Program-made: the position numbers and the translations under genes
Shown here: piece after piece, positions 1-6,404 of the stretch
Position numbering within the stretch: position 1 is the stretch's first letter
How the letters are laid out: each line of letters opens with the position of its first letter
Notes under the pieces: generated by a model
The model's database searches: none
Told to the model about the DNA's origin: nothing
Seen by the model: only the letters and a program-made list of their open reading frames with translations
Source: an uncultured Sutterella sp.
Lineage (GTDB): Bacteria; Pseudomonadota; Gammaproteobacteria; Burkholderiales; Burkholderiaceae_F
Length of the DNA: 7,400 nucleotides
Direction: 5' to 3'
NCBI GenBank assembly: GCA_902477615.1
Contig: CABSHY010000061.1
Location: 1-7,400 of the forward strand

Positions 1-96
1 CATTGATTGGTCGAGTTTTGGATGGCACGATCAACAATAAGACTTGCTTAGCACCCTTATTGTTGATCGTGCCATCCAAAACTCGACCAATCAATG
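1..96. repeat. Perfect terminal inverted repeat (fold-back), probable chimera
   Basis: Bases 1-41 are the exact reverse complement of bases 56-96, with a 14-nt spacer at 42-55. The inner arm (56-96) encodes normal GatB sequence on the minus strand (GRVLDGTINNK). The outer arm keeps the frame open but gives LLLIVPSKTRP, which does not resemble the GatB C-terminus. The outer arm therefore looks like a copied, flipped duplicate joined near position 42, as expected from a snap-back amplification or assembly chimera. A real genomic palindrome would have to delete the end of gatB. Confidence 0.93.
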
Positions 97-1231
97 CAGC
101 CAATTTAGCAGGCGTCACAGGTAACGTTTCAATCGTTGCCCCTTCTTGTTGATTCAAGGCGGCAGAAACTTCACCCATCACCCAGTTAGCCGCAATCTTC
201 TTGTCGCTAACGGCTTCGGCAACAGCCAAGTAGTAGTCTGCCAAGGGCTTAGAGGTCGTCAAAATAGAGGCGTCATAAGCCGGCAAACCGAAGTCTTTTT
301 CCAAGCGTGCACGCAACTCATCGGGCAATTCCGGCATTTCTGCCTTCACGCGATCTAACCATTCATCGGAAATCTCAAGCGGTAAAAGGTCGGGATCCGG
401 GAAGTAACGATAATCCATCGAGTCTTCCTTGGAGCGCATTTGACGCGTTTCCCCCTTGTCCGGATCGTACAAACGCGTTGCTTGAACGACCTTGCCACCG
501 TCTTCAATCAATTCAATTTGACGACGCACTTCATATTCGATGGCATCTTGCAAGAATCGGAACGAGTTGAGGTTCTTAATTTCGCAACGCGTACCGAATT
601 CTTTTTGACCAACAGGACGCACACTCACATTAGCATCACAACGGAAATTACCGTTTTGCATATCGCCGTGGCTGATACCTAACCACACAACCAATGCGTG
701 CAAGGTACGAGCATAGGCTACAGCTTCTTCAGCTGAACGCAATTCCGGTTCCGTTACGATTTCCAAAAGCGGAGTGCCAGCACGATTTAAGTCAATGCCG
801 CTTCGGTTCATTTCCAAACCGTGAACACTCTTACCGGCATCTTCTTCTAAGTGAGCACGGGTCAAATTTAACGTCTTCATGTACGGTTTGCCCTTTTTCG
901 GGGTCACCATGAAGCTCACCTGACCGCCCACCACAATCGGCCACTCAAACTGACTGATTTGATAGCCCTTGGGCAAATCGGGGTAGAAATAATTTTTACG
1001 GTCAAAAATCGAACGCTTGGCAACAGTTGCACCGATTGCCAAACCAAATTTCATTGCACGCTCGACTGCGCCGTGATTGAGCACCGGCAACGTACCGGGC
1101 AATGCCAAATCCACAGCACAAGCGTGGGTATTAGCATCCGCACCGATATCGGTCGAAGCGGCAGAGAAAATCTTGGTATTGGTTGACAACTGAACGTGCG
1201 TTTCCAAACCAATCACTACTTCCCATTGCAT
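1..1231 (-). CDS. gatB: Aspartyl/glutamyl-tRNA(Asn/Gln) amidotransferase subunit B, 3' end missing
   Basis: GatB is the kinase and tRNA-binding subunit of GatCAB. It phosphorylates the side chain of Asp-tRNA(Asn) or Glu-tRNA(Gln) so that ammonia from GatA can amidate it. The gene starts at the ATG at 1231-1229 (MQWEVVIGLETHVQLST), preceded by an AAGGAAG ribosome-binding site and 14 nt after the gatA stop. Family motifs read in order are DLALPGTLPVLN, RKNYFYPDLPKGYQISQ, the GatB signature DLNRAGTPLLEIVTEPELRS, GDMQNGNFRCDANVSVRP and RCEIKNLNSFRF. The C-terminal YqeY-like tRNA-binding region begins (VTPAKLAALIGRVLDGT) and runs to about residue 397 (KGAKQV). From there the frame enters the fold-back at 1-41, so the residues beyond are not trustworthy. 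The family is usually about 475-485 residues, so roughly 80 are absent. Identity is certain; only the 3' end is unresolved. Confidence 0.96.
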   Translation of the reverse strand, partial: MQWEVVIGLETHVQLSTNTKIFSAASTDIGADANTHACAVDLALPGTLPVLNHGAVERAMKFGLAIGATVAKRSIFDRKNYFYPDLPKGYQISQFEWPIVVGGQVSFMVTPKKGKPYMKTLNLTRAHLEEDAGKSVHGLEMNRSGIDLNRAGTPLLEIVTEPELRSAEEAVAYARTLHALVVWLGISHGDMQNGNFRCDANVSVRPVGQKEFGTRCEIKNLNSFRFLQDAIEYEVRRQIELIEDGGKVVQATRLYDPDKGETRQMRSKEDSMDYRYFPDPDLLPLEISDEWLDRVKAEMPELPDELRARLEKDFGLPAYDASILTTSKPLADYYLAVAEAVSDKKIAANWVMGEVSAALNQQEGATIETLPVTPAKLAALIGRVLDGTINNKGAKQVLLLIVPSKTRPIN

Positions 1232-1245
1232 ATTATTCTTCCTTA

Positions 1246-2706
1246 TTAGTAGCCAGCGGGAACACGCTTGTGCCAATCCGTTTCACATTGATAGCGATGA
1301 GCCATACCCAATAACTTTGCTTCACTAAAGAGCGAACCAACTAATTGGAAGCCCAAAGGCAAACCGTTGGAGTGCATGCCACACGGCATACCGATACCCG
1401 GCAAACCAGCCAAAGAAATCGGAACCGTATAAAGGTCACTCAAATATGCTTGTACCGGTTCACTCTTTTCACCTAAATGATAAGCAGGACCCGTTGCTGC
1501 GGGGCTGATCATGGCGTCCACATCCTTGAAGATGCCGTTGAGTTCATTAGCAATTAAACGACGGACTCGTTGAGCCTTAATGTAGTAAGCGTCATAGTAA
1601 CCATGAGAGAGCACATAGGTACCAATCATGATTCGGCGTTGAGGTTCTAACCCCAGGCCTTCAGAACGACTGCGCTTAATCATGTCTTGAATGTCGGTAT
1701 AAGCTTGAGCACGATGACCGTATCGGACGCCGTCATAGCGACTTAAATTAGAGGATGCTTCAGCACAAGCCACGACATAGTAGACCGGAACCCCTAAATC
1801 AACCGTGGGAAGTTCAACGTCAACAATCTTGGCACCCATCTTTTCATAGGTCTTAATCGCATCTTCGATACTTGCGGCCAACTCAGGATCCAAACCGTCA
1901 GCAAACCACTTACGAGGAACGCCGATCTTCATACCCTTGATATCGGTGTCAAGATAACGCGTGAAGTCTTCCTTGGGCAATTCAACACAGGTTGAATCCT
2001 TCGGATCGAACTCAATCATATCGTTCATAACGATGGCGCAGTCTTCGGCAGAACGAGCCATCAACCCCGGTGTATCCAAGCTCGATGCAAAAGCAATAAC
2101 ACCCCAACGAGAAGGACGACCATAGGTGGGCTTCAAACCGGTAATACCCGTAAAGACTGCCGGTTCACGAATAGAACCGCCCGTATCAGTACCGGTTGCA
2201 ATCGGACAAAGGCTTGCTGCAACGGCAGCAGAGGAACCACCGGAAGAACCACCGGGGACGCAATCCTTATTCCAAGGATTTAATACCTTACCGAAGGCAG
2301 AATTTTCATTACTACCACCCATGGCGAATTCGTCGCAATTCACCTTGCCCAAGCACACCATGCCGGCATTGTTAAGATTTTCGACAACCGTTGCATTGAA
2401 AGGACTCATATAGCCTTCCAACATCTTACTGGCGGCAGACGTTGACCATTCCTTGGTCACAAACAAATCTTTATGAGCAATCGGAATCCCGGTCAAACGA
2501 GAACCTTCGCCCTTTGCAATTCGTTCATCAGCAGCTTTTGCTTGAGCCAAAGTAACTTCGGGACGCACATCTAAATATGCATTTAAGTCACGATGGGCTT
2601 CAATGCGATCCAAATACGTTTGTGCGAGTTCAACAGCGGAAACTTCCTTGCGAGCGAGCTTATCGCTTAATTGCGCAACGGAAGCGTGGAAAATTTCTTG
2701 TGCCAT
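1246..2706 (-). CDS. gatA: Aspartyl/glutamyl-tRNA(Asn/Gln) amidotransferase subunit A (glutaminase)
   Basis: GatA is the amidase-signature subunit of GatCAB. It hydrolyses glutamine and channels the ammonia to GatB for transamidation of mischarged tRNA in the cytoplasm. The 486-residue protein is full length for the family. The Ser-cisSer-Lys triad is visible: K79 in IAHKD, S154 in PGGSSGGSSA and S178 in TGTDTGGSIREPA. R358 in PQRRIM and D424 in LSDLYTVP match the residues that hold the glutamine substrate in characterised GatA proteins. An oddity is E181 in GGSIREPA, where most GatA proteins have Q. The ATG at 2706-2704 overlaps the gatC stop by one base (TAATG), which implies translational coupling. 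gatB follows after 14 nt. The complex probably serves Asn-tRNA(Asn) formation, as in many betaproteobacteria, but the sequence here cannot tell whether Gln-tRNA is also a substrate. Confidence 0.98.
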   Translation of the reverse strand: MAQEIFHASVAQLSDKLARKEVSAVELAQTYLDRIEAHRDLNAYLDVRPEVTLAQAKAADERIAKGEGSRLTGIPIAHKDLFVTKEWSTSAASKMLEGYMSPFNATVVENLNNAGMVCLGKVNCDEFAMGGSNENSAFGKVLNPWNKDCVPGGSSGGSSAAVAASLCPIATGTDTGGSIREPAVFTGITGLKPTYGRPSRWGVIAFASSLDTPGLMARSAEDCAIVMNDMIEFDPKDSTCVELPKEDFTRYLDTDIKGMKIGVPRKWFADGLDPELAASIEDAIKTYEKMGAKIVDVELPTVDLGVPVYYVVACAEASSNLSRYDGVRYGHRAQAYTDIQDMIKRSRSEGLGLEPQRRIMIGTYVLSHGYYDAYYIKAQRVRRLIANELNGIFKDVDAMISPAATGPAYHLGEKSEPVQAYLSDLYTVPISLAGLPGIGMPCGMHSNGLPLGFQLVGSLFSEAKLLGMAHRYQCETDWHKRVPAGY

Positions 2707-2993
2707 TATTCAATCACCTGCGGAACTAAGAAGTGACCTTCAGATTGTTCGGGAGCGTTCTTCATATTATTTTCACGATCATTTTGTTCGCGAACAATAT
2801 CCTCGCGCAAGCGCTGAGCACCGTCATGAGGATGGGGCATCGGTTCAATGTCCGTTGTATCAACGGCTTGAATACGCTCAATCATTTGAAAAATATTGTT
2901 GAGTTCACCTTGAATACGAACCGCTTGTTCATCATCGATAGAAAGATGACTTAAATCGGCGATACGGCGAATATCTTCAAGAGCCAAAGTCAT
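2706..2993 (-). CDS. gatC: Aspartyl/glutamyl-tRNA(Asn/Gln) amidotransferase subunit C
   Basis: GatC is the small structural subunit that wraps around and stabilises the GatA-GatB interface of the amidotransferase. The 95-residue protein starts MTLALEDIRRIADLSHLSIDD, the usual GatC opening, followed by the helical segment ELNNIFQMIERIQAVDTTDIEPMPHP and LREDIV. The end is family-typical, with an FLVPQVIE tail. The frame is open upstream to 3044, but I chose the ATG at 2993-2991 because family homology begins there. The extra 17 residues (MKQIHRAFRWFSILEIL) are not GatC-like and would extend into the promoter leader. The ribosome-binding site is weak (GGAAA, about 7 nt upstream). It is the first gene of gatCAB and overlaps gatA by one base. 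Confidence 0.96.
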   Translation of the reverse strand: MTLALEDIRRIADLSHLSIDDEQAVRIQGELNNIFQMIERIQAVDTTDIEPMPHPHDGAQRLREDIVREQNDRENNMKNAPEQSEGHFLVPQVIE

Positions 2994-3015
2994 AAGAATT
3001 TCCAAAATACTAAAC

Positions 3016-3032
3016 CATCGAAAAGCTCGATG
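3016..3032 (-). other. Small hairpin in the gatC leader
   Basis: CATCGA (3016-3021) and TCGATG (3027-3032) form a 6-bp stem with a 5-nt loop, about 25-40 nt upstream of the gatC start codon and inside the predicted transcript leader. It has no U tract, so it is not a terminator. It could modestly affect translation of gatC or be chance. Confidence 0.3.
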
Positions 3033-3056
3033 AATTTGTTTCAAAATAACTGATTG

Positions 3057-3085
3057 ATTTTAGCGACTTTTCGCCCATTTCTAAA
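3057..3085 (-). promoter_or_regulatory. Candidate sigma-70 promoter for gatCAB
   Basis: On the minus strand, a -35-like TTTAGA (3085-3080) and a -10-like TAAAAT (3062-3057) are separated by exactly 17 nt. They match the consensus at 4/6 and 5/6 positions. Transcription would start near 3050, leaving a leader of about 58 nt before gatC. A weaker alternative lies further upstream: TTGCAA at 3124-3119 with GAAAAT at 3102-3097 and a 16-nt spacer. Assigned by eye only. Confidence 0.45.
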
Positions 3086-3094
3086 GGGCAGAAA
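3069..3094. other. Imperfect inverted repeat in the divergent intergenic region
   Basis: TTTC-GCCC (3069-3076) pairs with GGGC-(a)-GAAA (3086-3094), giving 8 bp with a one-base bulge and a 9-nt loop. It overlaps the predicted -35 of the gatCAB promoter, so as DNA it could be an operator-like site. There is no T tract on either strand at the right place, so it is not a good intrinsic terminator. No regulator is identifiable. Confidence 0.25.
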
Positions 3095-3131
3095 CGATTT
3101 TCTTTGCGATACGTTATGTTGCAACCGTCCA

Positions 3132-3160
3132 TTGCAATCACCTTCCTAATCATTGATAAT
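3132..3160 (+). promoter_or_regulatory. Candidate sigma-70 promoter for the rlpA operon
   Basis: A -35 TTGCAA (3132-3137) and a -10 GATAAT (3155-3160) are separated by exactly 17 nt, matching the consensus at 4/6 and 5/6 positions. The start would be near 3167, giving a leader of about 23 nt that contains the GAAGG ribosome-binding site (3179-3183), 6 nt before the rlpA ATG. It probably drives rlpA through the HIT gene, since the gaps between those genes are 29 nt or less. Confidence 0.55.
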
Positions 3161-3189
3161 CAAAACAATCTCTTTGTCGAAGGTTTGTC

Positions 3190-4299
3190 ATGCAGTTGAA
3201 GTCTCTTTTATTGTCGGCAACGACCGTTGCTTGTTGCCTACTTTTGTCGGCTTGTGGATCCAGCGGAGGCGGATATTACAAGCACGACGGCCCTCCTGGG
3301 GGTGGAGACCTTTTAGCAAACACTTTCAAAGGTACTCCTAATGCTGTACCAAAGTACGAACCACCTCACAAGTTCGCCAATAAATCCTATAAAGTCGGTG
3401 GCAAACGCTACTATCCCGTCACGGGCGATCAACCGATGGTGCAAACGGGGTATGGCTCATGGTATGGAAAAATGTTTCACGGTAAAAAAACATCCACCGG
3501 CGAAATCTACAATATGTACGCCATGACAGCCGCCCATAAAACAATGGAGCTACCAAGTTACGCCAAAGTAACCAATCTAGAAAATGGACGAAGTGTCATT
3601 GTTCGCGTCAATGACCGTGGTCCCTTCGTTGATAACCGCATTATCGATTTATCCTACGCAGCCGCCAGTAAGTTAGGTTATGTCAATAAGGGAACCGCTC
3701 GCGTTAAAGTCGAACGTTTTCGCATGGCCGATATTCGCAACGGGCGCATCCCCTCGACTTTCTCTAAAGTTGATTTATCCAACAACTCGTCTTCCAGCAG
3801 GGCAGATGCTTTAGCAATTGCCAGTGTCATCGGCGCAGCCGTCGTCGCTCACCAAAATAAATCCCAAGAGTCGAAGACTACAACGGCACAAACGATTACA
3901 ACGACACCCAAAGAAATCGTGTCAGCTCCAGTGACTTTACCCCCAGCCGCCTCTCCCGTCACTCCTGAGGATCTGCAAGGTGCTGTTAATTTAACCGAAG
4001 CTGCTCAACACGAGATGGTCAGCACCGAAGTCACTCTTCAAGAACCAACCGCCTCAATCGTCAATACCACACCATGGCGTCTCCAAGCGGGCGCTTTTGG
4101 AACAAAGGCTAACGCTCAAGCCCTTGCGAATGACTTAAAGAGCTCAACTGGTGAAGAGGTTTATATCGAGCAAGACGGTAATCTTTTCAAAGTTTTGCTC
4201 GGAGGCTTTAATACCAAAGAAGAAGCCACCAAAAAAGCACTTCAAATCGAACAATCACACGGGAAAAAACTTGTCCCATTAATGGTTAAAGGACAATAA
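3190..4299 (+). CDS. rlpA: RlpA-like septal lipoprotein (lytic transglycosylase fold) with SPOR domain
   Basis: RlpA is an outer-membrane lipoprotein that acts on peptidoglycan at division sites. In Pseudomonas aeruginosa it is a lytic transglycosylase specific for strands lacking peptide stems. This 369-residue protein has a lipoprotein signal with lipobox LSAC (C22), then a Gly/Pro-rich linker. The double-psi beta-barrel domain spans about residues 84-177 (GYGSWYGKMFHGKKTSTGE, MYAMTAAHK, VNDRGPFVDNR, IDLSYAAASKLG). H116 and D142 are 26 residues apart, the spacing of the catalytic H131/D157 pair reported for the P. aeruginosa enzyme. A Ser/Thr/Pro-rich linker (about 192-293) contains a hydrophobic stretch (207-220). 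A C-terminal SPOR domain (about 295-366, WRLQAGAFGTKANAQALA, LFKVLLGGF) should bind denuded septal glycan. The start is supported by GAAGG and the signal peptide. It is first in a four-gene operon. Whether it is lytic, unlike E. coli RlpA, is inferred from the residues. Confidence 0.94.
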   Translation: MQLKSLLLSATTVACCLLLSACGSSGGGYYKHDGPPGGGDLLANTFKGTPNAVPKYEPPHKFANKSYKVGGKRYYPVTGDQPMVQTGYGSWYGKMFHGKKTSTGEIYNMYAMTAAHKTMELPSYAKVTNLENGRSVIVRVNDRGPFVDNRIIDLSYAAASKLGYVNKGTARVKVERFRMADIRNGRIPSTFSKVDLSNNSSSSRADALAIASVIGAAVVAHQNKSQESKTTTAQTITTTPKEIVSAPVTLPPAASPVTPEDLQGAVNLTEAAQHEMVSTEVTLQEPTASIVNTTPWRLQAGAFGTKANAQALANDLKSSTGEEVYIEQDGNLFKVLLGGFNTKEEATKKALQIEQSHGKKLVPLMVKGQ

Positions 4300-4300
4300 G

Positions 4301-5692
4301 ATGTTAAAACAAACCATTCATGGGACAAGTTTTAACGAAGCCCAACCCGCTCTCATGGATTTTGTCAGACTACCAGCGAAATCAACGGCCTTTGATGCCC
4401 AATGGAGAGAAAACGGCTATTTGCGTCAAGCTTGCGATCAAGCCGCCACATGGATCAAGAAAATTATTCCTTGCGCACACTGCGAGGTTCTTGAAATTAA
4501 TGCAAAAGCGCCTTGTTTATTTGTTGAAATTGAGGCCTTCGGTTCGCATTCTGCAAAATCCGTAGCCTTTTATGGACACTTGGATAAACAACCGGAAAAC
4601 TATCCTTGGCGAGAAGGACTCGGCCCTTGGACCCCTGTTGTTGAAGGAGACTATTTGTACGGTCGAGGTGCGAGCGATGATGGTTATAGCGTCTACGCCA
4701 TGATCACGGCTATTGAAAGTCTTCGTCGTCTAAATATCAAGCACCCTCGAATTGTGGCCATCTTTGAAACACAAGAAGAATCCGGCTCTTACGATTTGCC
4801 GTTTTATTTGGAAAAATTAAAGTCTCGCATAGGTCAACCAGAATGCTTCATCATCTTGGATAACTTATGCGGCGATTATGAGCGCCTTTGGCTAAACACC
4901 TCTTTACGTGGCACGCTGACAGGAACCTTAACAGTGAAAGCCCTCTCTTACGGCGTTCACTCTGGAACCTATTCCGGCATTGTTCCGGATCCTGTCAGCA
5001 TTGCTCAAGCACTTGTTGCAAGAATTCACGATCCGATGTCTGGTGTCGTTTCACTTAAAGCACTTCATACCGAAATTCCGCCTCTAAGGATTGAGCAACT
5101 CAAAGAAGTGGGCGATGTTCTTGACAGTCAAGTCTGGGACACGGCCCCGTTGCTGCCGGGTGTTAGAGCAAAGTCGGCAACTCCTCATGAGTGTTTATTA
5201 AACTCCATTTGGGAGCCCACTCTAACCATCATTGGCATTGACGGCGTCCCTTCTGTTCAAAATGCCGGCAGTGTGATTCAGGGCGAAGTCGCTCTGCGCT
5301 TATCACTGCGTACACCTCCTGGTATTGACATGGAGAAAGCCCAAAAAGCCGTGCGCGATGCCTTAACAGAGAACATTCCTTATGGGTGCTTTGTCAGTTG
5401 GGATGATATTGAGTGCCACGAAGGCTGGTGCGCTCCCCCACAAGGTGGAATGGTTGAAGCCCTCTTTAACGAGGCTGCCAATGAAGTTTTTGGCACCAAA
5501 ACACTGGCAAGCGGTCAAGGGGCTTCCATTGGATTTGTTCCCGACTTTGAATCGATGTTTCCTCAAACGGAAATTATCCTCATAGGTGTTCTTGGTCCAC
5601 AATCCAACGCACACTCCCCCAATGAGTCTCTTAATATCCGTTACACTCAACAATTAATTAACACGGTTAGCCTTGTTTTATCGAGAATTTAA
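4301..5692 (+). CDS. M20-family zinc metallopeptidase (cytosolic dipeptidase-like)
   Basis: This 463-residue cytosolic protein belongs to the M20/M28 di-zinc aminoacylase, carboxypeptidase and dipeptidase group. By overall pattern it resembles the carnosinase/CNDP-like branch. Metal ligands and catalytic residues are all present: H93 and D95 in YGHLDKQP, D126 in GRGASDDG, E159 and E160 in ETQEESGS, D187 in IILDN and H438 in SNAHSPNE. H220 in YGVHSGTYSG starts the lid/dimerisation domain (about 205-325), after which the catalytic domain resumes. There is no signal peptide. The ATG lies one base after the rlpA stop, and its AAAGGA ribosome-binding site (4288-4293) is inside the rlpA end, so translation is probably coupled. 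The substrate cannot be read from sequence: a dipeptide or small peptide is likely. A role in using cell-wall or imported peptides would suit the rlpA neighbour but is speculation. Confidence 0.92.
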   Translation: MLKQTIHGTSFNEAQPALMDFVRLPAKSTAFDAQWRENGYLRQACDQAATWIKKIIPCAHCEVLEINAKAPCLFVEIEAFGSHSAKSVAFYGHLDKQPENYPWREGLGPWTPVVEGDYLYGRGASDDGYSVYAMITAIESLRRLNIKHPRIVAIFETQEESGSYDLPFYLEKLKSRIGQPECFIILDNLCGDYERLWLNTSLRGTLTGTLTVKALSYGVHSGTYSGIVPDPVSIAQALVARIHDPMSGVVSLKALHTEIPPLRIEQLKEVGDVLDSQVWDTAPLLPGVRAKSATPHECLLNSIWEPTLTIIGIDGVPSVQNAGSVIQGEVALRLSLRTPPGIDMEKAQKAVRDALTENIPYGCFVSWDDIECHEGWCAPPQGGMVEALFNEAANEVFGTKTLASGQGASIGFVPDFESMFPQTEIILIGVLGPQSNAHSPNESLNIRYTQQLINTVSLVLSRI

Positions 5693-5694
5693 TT

Positions 5695-5949
5695 ATGAGA
5701 CGAGATGTTGTAACAGAAGTTATTGTTGATTACGGTGACTTCGTTGAAAATTTTGCCACGGTTCTTGAAGCCAAAGACTTTATCAATGCCAACCTTGATG
5801 AACTTGATTGGCCGGTTGCTGTTTGGTTGGAAGATTCCAACGGTCGGAAAAAATGGGATTATAAAATCATTGATGACGGCGCAGGCTCTGTCGAACTCAT
5901 TGAAGGCGATGTCATCAAGGGTGGATCGTATTTCAGACCTATTCACTAA
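5695..5949 (+). CDS. Unrecognised small acidic protein (84 aa)
   Basis: I do not recognise this family. The predicted 84-residue protein is soluble and acidic (about 18 Asp/Glu against 9 Lys/Arg). It has no signal peptide, membrane segment or cysteine. A Trp-containing centre (DELDWPVAVWLEDSNGRKKW) is followed by alternating hydrophobic and charged residues (YKIIDDGAGSVELIEGD) that look beta-rich. The ATG is 2 nt after the M20 peptidase stop, and the next gene follows 29 nt later on the same strand, so it is embedded in the operon. Its ribosome-binding site is weak (GAGAA), which suggests coupling to the upstream gene. The tight placement makes it a real gene. The overlapping minus-strand frame at 5689-5946 has no such support. 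Function unknown. Confidence 0.8.
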   Translation: MRRDVVTEVIVDYGDFVENFATVLEAKDFINANLDELDWPVAVWLEDSNGRKKWDYKIIDDGAGSVELIEGDVIKGGSYFRPIH

Positions 5950-5964
5950 GCCAATGGTGAATAG
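5939..5964 (+). other. Hairpin between the 84-aa gene and the HIT gene
   Basis: CTATTCAC (5939-5946) and GTGAATAG (5957-5964) are perfect reverse complements with a 10-nt loop. The loop includes the stop codon of the 84-aa gene, and the stem ends three bases before the AAGGAG ribosome-binding site of the HIT gene (5968-5973). No T tract follows, so it is not an intrinsic terminator. It may set mRNA stability or processing between the genes, or modulate HIT translation. Unproven. Confidence 0.45.
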
Positions 5965-5978
5965 CTAAAGGAGAGAAC

Positions 5979-6404
5979 ATGACGTGTGAACTTTGTAATA
6001 AAAATCCCCAAGAAGCTCTTTGGCACGATGACAAACTTTTTGTGATTGATGTCAAAGATCCGTTATTCCCTGGCTACCTTCGCGTGATTTGGATTGATCA
6101 TGTCGCAGAAGTCTCAGACTTGAGTTGCGAAGATCGAGAGCATCTTTTTAACGTCTTAAACATCGTTGAATCGGTGATGAGAGAAACGATGCACCCAGAC
6201 AAAATCAATTGGGCTCAATTCGGCAATATGGTTCCTCACTTGCACTGGCATCTTATTCCCCGTTTCAAAAATGACACGCATTTCCCTGAATCGGTTTGGG
6301 GGGTGAAACAAAGAGAAGAAAATCCGCAATGCCTCGCTCAACGTCAAGAATTGGCGGCTAAGTTATGTGAGGAACTTCCTAAGCGATTAGAACAACTTCG
6401 TTAA
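5979..6404 (+). CDS. HIT-family nucleotide hydrolase/transferase-like protein
   Basis: HIT proteins bind nucleotides and hydrolyse nucleoside phosphoramidates or dinucleoside polyphosphates through a histidine triad. The 141-residue protein carries the motif H-x-H-x-H-x-x at H87-H89-H91 (HLHWHLI) inside GNMVPHLHWHLIPRF. Upstream are PGYLRVIWIDHVAEVSDLS and PDKINWAQFGN, typical of the proteobacterial HIT subgroup. An N-terminal CELC (C3, C6), together with H41 and a triad histidine, could form the structural zinc site found in CxxC-type HIT proteins. The ATG has a near-ideal AAGGAG site 5 nt upstream. It is the last gene of the rlpA operon. Its TAA overlaps the stop codon of the convergent SPOR gene in TTAA (6401-6404). 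The physiological substrate is not deducible, and co-location with the M20 peptidase gives no clear metabolic link. Confidence 0.93.
   Translation: MTCELCNKNPQEALWHDDKLFVIDVKDPLFPGYLRVIWIDHVAEVSDLSCEDREHLFNVLNIVESVMRETMHPDKINWAQFGNMVPHLHWHLIPRFKNDTHFPESVWGVKQREENPQCLAQRQELAAKLCEELPKRLEQLR

Noticed and set aside
1..96. Left inverted repeat as a rho-independent terminator, transposon end or protelomerase hairpin
   Set aside because: The arms are coding sequence of gatB, there is no T tract, and the outer arm ends exactly at the window edge. A chimera explains it better.
146..1186. Several plus-strand frames of 70-87 residues in the left kilobase
   Set aside because: All are antisense to gatB, which has unmistakable conserved motifs throughout, and their products have no coherent features.
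2126..2413. Plus-strand 95-residue frame
   Set aside because: Antisense to the catalytic core of gatA; its Pro/Glu-rich product reflects the Gly/Ser-rich amidase motif read backwards.
2994..3044. Upstream in-frame start giving a 112-residue GatC
   Set aside because: The extra 17 residues are not GatC-like, and the family start MTLALEDIRRIA falls at 2993.
3069..3094. GCCC/GGGC hairpin as an intrinsic terminator
   Set aside because: No run of T follows on either strand, and it lies between divergent genes where no terminator is needed.
5689..5946. Minus-strand 85-residue frame opposite the 84-aa gene
   Set aside because: It lies fully antisense to a gene that fits the operon spacing, has no supporting context, and its protein looks like a shadow of the plus-strand frame.
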